Shown: positions 6,081 to 6,954 of the stretch, one piece after another
Position numbering within the stretch: the first letter of the stretch is position 1
How the letters are laid out: every line of letters starts with the position of its first letter
Origin: Acetobacter sp. CAG:977
Lineage (GTDB): Bacteria > Pseudomonadota > Alphaproteobacteria > CAAGCB01 > CAG-977
Direction: 5' to 3'
NCBI GenBank assembly: GCA_000434295.1
Contig: HF994935.1
Coordinates: 264,061 to 271,014 of the forward strand
DNA: 6,954 nucleotides
The notes under the pieces: model-generated
What the model was told of the DNA's origin: nothing
Databases searched by the model: none
The model's input: only the letters and a program-made list of their open reading frames with translations
Program-made: the position numbers and the translations under genes

Positions 6081-6828
6081 ATTTTTCAAGGCGTCTGAGA
6101 ATTTCTGCGGGGATAATTCTGCGCAATAACACGGTCAGTCCCGAATACCACGGGAAATAACGCATATATGCTTTTTTGGCGGAATATTCCAGACAATGTT
6201 CAGCGCATGCCTCCAAATCAACGGGCGTCCAAAAAGACAAAGACCTTTTTTCGCCGACAGATCCGAGATTATCGATTTTAACGATAGTAACGGTAATGCC
6301 GCTTTGTTTCATTTGGTCATGGAATCCTTGCATCCATACGTGCAGGGCGGCTTTTGTCGACCCGTAGGCGTAGTTGTCTTCGGTGCCGTATTCGCCGGCG
6401 GTTGATCCCAATACGATGACTTCTCCGCACCCTTGTTTGATCAGGACGGGAGCAACGGCCGTCATAAAGTAGATTTGCGCAAAGTAGTTGATTTGGAACA
6501 TATTTCTTATTTTGCCCAAATCTTTGCCGCATTCTTTTTGAGAATAGGCGGTGTCCAAGGCGGAAAAGACGCTGATAATATTTTTAGCTTCTGTTTCGCA
6601 TATTTCGACCGTTTTGACGAAAGAATCCGGATTTGACGTGTCCAATTCTTGGACACTGACGCAGACATCCGGGTATCTGACGCGGATGTCTTCTGCGGCC
6701 AACCTTAGGTCTGATTCGTCTTTACCCAGGAAAAAGATGTCATTTCCTCTTTTTGCGGCGGCGCGGGCAAAGGAGCGTCCGACGGCGGAAGTACCGCCTA
6801 AAATCAACCATGTTCTTTTTTCGGTCAT
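6079..6828 (-). CDS. dprE2: DprE2-like short-chain dehydrogenase (polyprenylphosphoryl 2-keto-ribose reductase)
   Basis: A 249-residue classical SDR. GGTSAVGRSFA (11-21) is the NAD(P)-binding glycine motif in the compact form seen in DprE2, D63 is the usual adenine-contact aspartate, N113 lies in FQINYF, and S142, Y155 and K159 (YGSTK) form the catalytic set. The ending LLRRIIPAEILRRLEK resembles the DprE2 C-terminus of mycobacteria (LRHIPRSIFRRL). In that pathway DprE1 oxidises C2 of decaprenylphosphoryl-ribose and DprE2 reduces the ketone to give decaprenylphosphoryl-arabinose, a D-arabinofuranose donor. The match is strengthened by the upstream gene, whose tail looks like DprE1. The start is the ATG at 6828, overlapping the upstream stop as ATGA, with an AGGAG ribosome site (6840-6836), so the pair is probably translationally coupled. 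The NNAG motif is FSAL here, and the usual P-G after the active site is replaced (KIDNLGS, 184-190). A different sugar-lipid or unrelated substrate remains possible. Confidence 0.82.
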   Translation of the reverse strand: MTEKRTWLILGGTSAVGRSFARAAAKRGNDIFFLGKDESDLRLAAEDIRVRYPDVCVSVQELDTSNPDSFVKTVEICETEAKNIISVFSALDTAYSQKECGKDLGKIRNMFQINYFAQIYFMTAVAPVLIKQGCGEVIVLGSTAGEYGTEDNYAYGSTKAALHVWMQGFHDQMKQSGITVTIVKIDNLGSVGEKRSLSFWTPVDLEACAEHCLEYSAKKAYMRYFPWYSGLTVLLRRIIPAEILRRLEK

Positions 6829-6954
6829 TTGGGTTCTCCTTTTAATCCCAGACGTCTGGCGAAACCGGAGTCGAATTTTTTATGAGGATCGTAAGTCGCG
6901 AGCGTTTTTTTAAAATCGTCCAGTTTTCTATACATTCTTTGCAAATTTCTGGGT
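6825..6954 (-). CDS. dprE1: C-terminal end of a DprE1-like FAD-linked oxidase (5' part outside window)
   Basis: Only the last 42 codons and a TGA stop (6827-6825) are in the window. The reading frame, starting PRNLQRMYRKLDDFKK and ending in GFARRLGLKGEPK, carries the pattern MY..LD.........DP...F.S..ARRL.L. This is the C-terminal pattern of DprE1, the flavoprotein that oxidises decaprenylphosphoryl-beta-D-ribose, and of related sugar oxidases such as L-gulonolactone oxidase-type proteins. Its stop codon overlaps the ATG of the DprE2-like gene, the same gene order as in mycobacteria. The flavin-binding domain is not visible, so substrate assignment leans on the neighbour. The promoter of this operon lies to the right of the window. 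Confidence 0.72.
   Translation of the reverse strand, partial: PRNLQRMYRKLDDFKKTLATYDPHKKFDSGFARRLGLKGEPK

Overview
The window looks like chromosomal DNA of an alphaproteobacterium, probably one of the poorly cultured, host- or gut-associated lineages. The evidence is the divergent tyrS/anmK pair, an arrangement I recall from alphaproteobacterial genomes, and alphaproteobacterial-style AnmK motifs (GLMSGTSMDG, GFHGQT, PPKTLDRDEF, GLPLSFPGTTGVP). The species cannot be fixed from the sequence alone. Genes are tightly packed. Several intergenic gaps hold clear A-stem/T-tail terminators and sigma70-like TTGACA promoters.

Layout. (1) Positions 2-2627, plus strand: a tandem array of three paralogous putative zinc metallopeptidases. 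Only the C-terminal part of the first is in the window. The second and third are complete, and each has its own promoter and a terminator, so they look like separate transcription units. Both complete copies carry HExxH at residues 104-108 and a MEADAQ motif at 135-140, with identical numbering. Their C-terminal tails differ. (2) Positions 2695-3960, minus strand: tyrosyl-tRNA synthetase, converging on the array through a shared bidirectional terminator. (3) Positions 4087-6036, plus strand: an AnmK-family anhydro-MurNAc kinase (peptidoglycan recycling), then a lipoprotein-type polar amino-acid ABC solute-binding protein with no permease or ATPase beside it. (4) Positions 6079-6954, minus strand: a DprE2-like short-chain dehydrogenase preceded, with an ATGA overlap, by the last 42 codons of a DprE1-like FAD oxidase. 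Together these suggest epimerisation of polyprenylphosphoryl-ribose to polyprenylphosphoryl-arabinose. A bidirectional terminator separates them from the solute-binding protein.

The points most worth following are the uncharacterised metallopeptidase array (conserved core, variable tails, repeated promoter box), the AnmK homologue in which the family's catalytic aspartate appears to be alanine, and the DprE1/DprE2 pair, which points to arabinose-containing glycans in a Gram-negative. tyrS is housekeeping.
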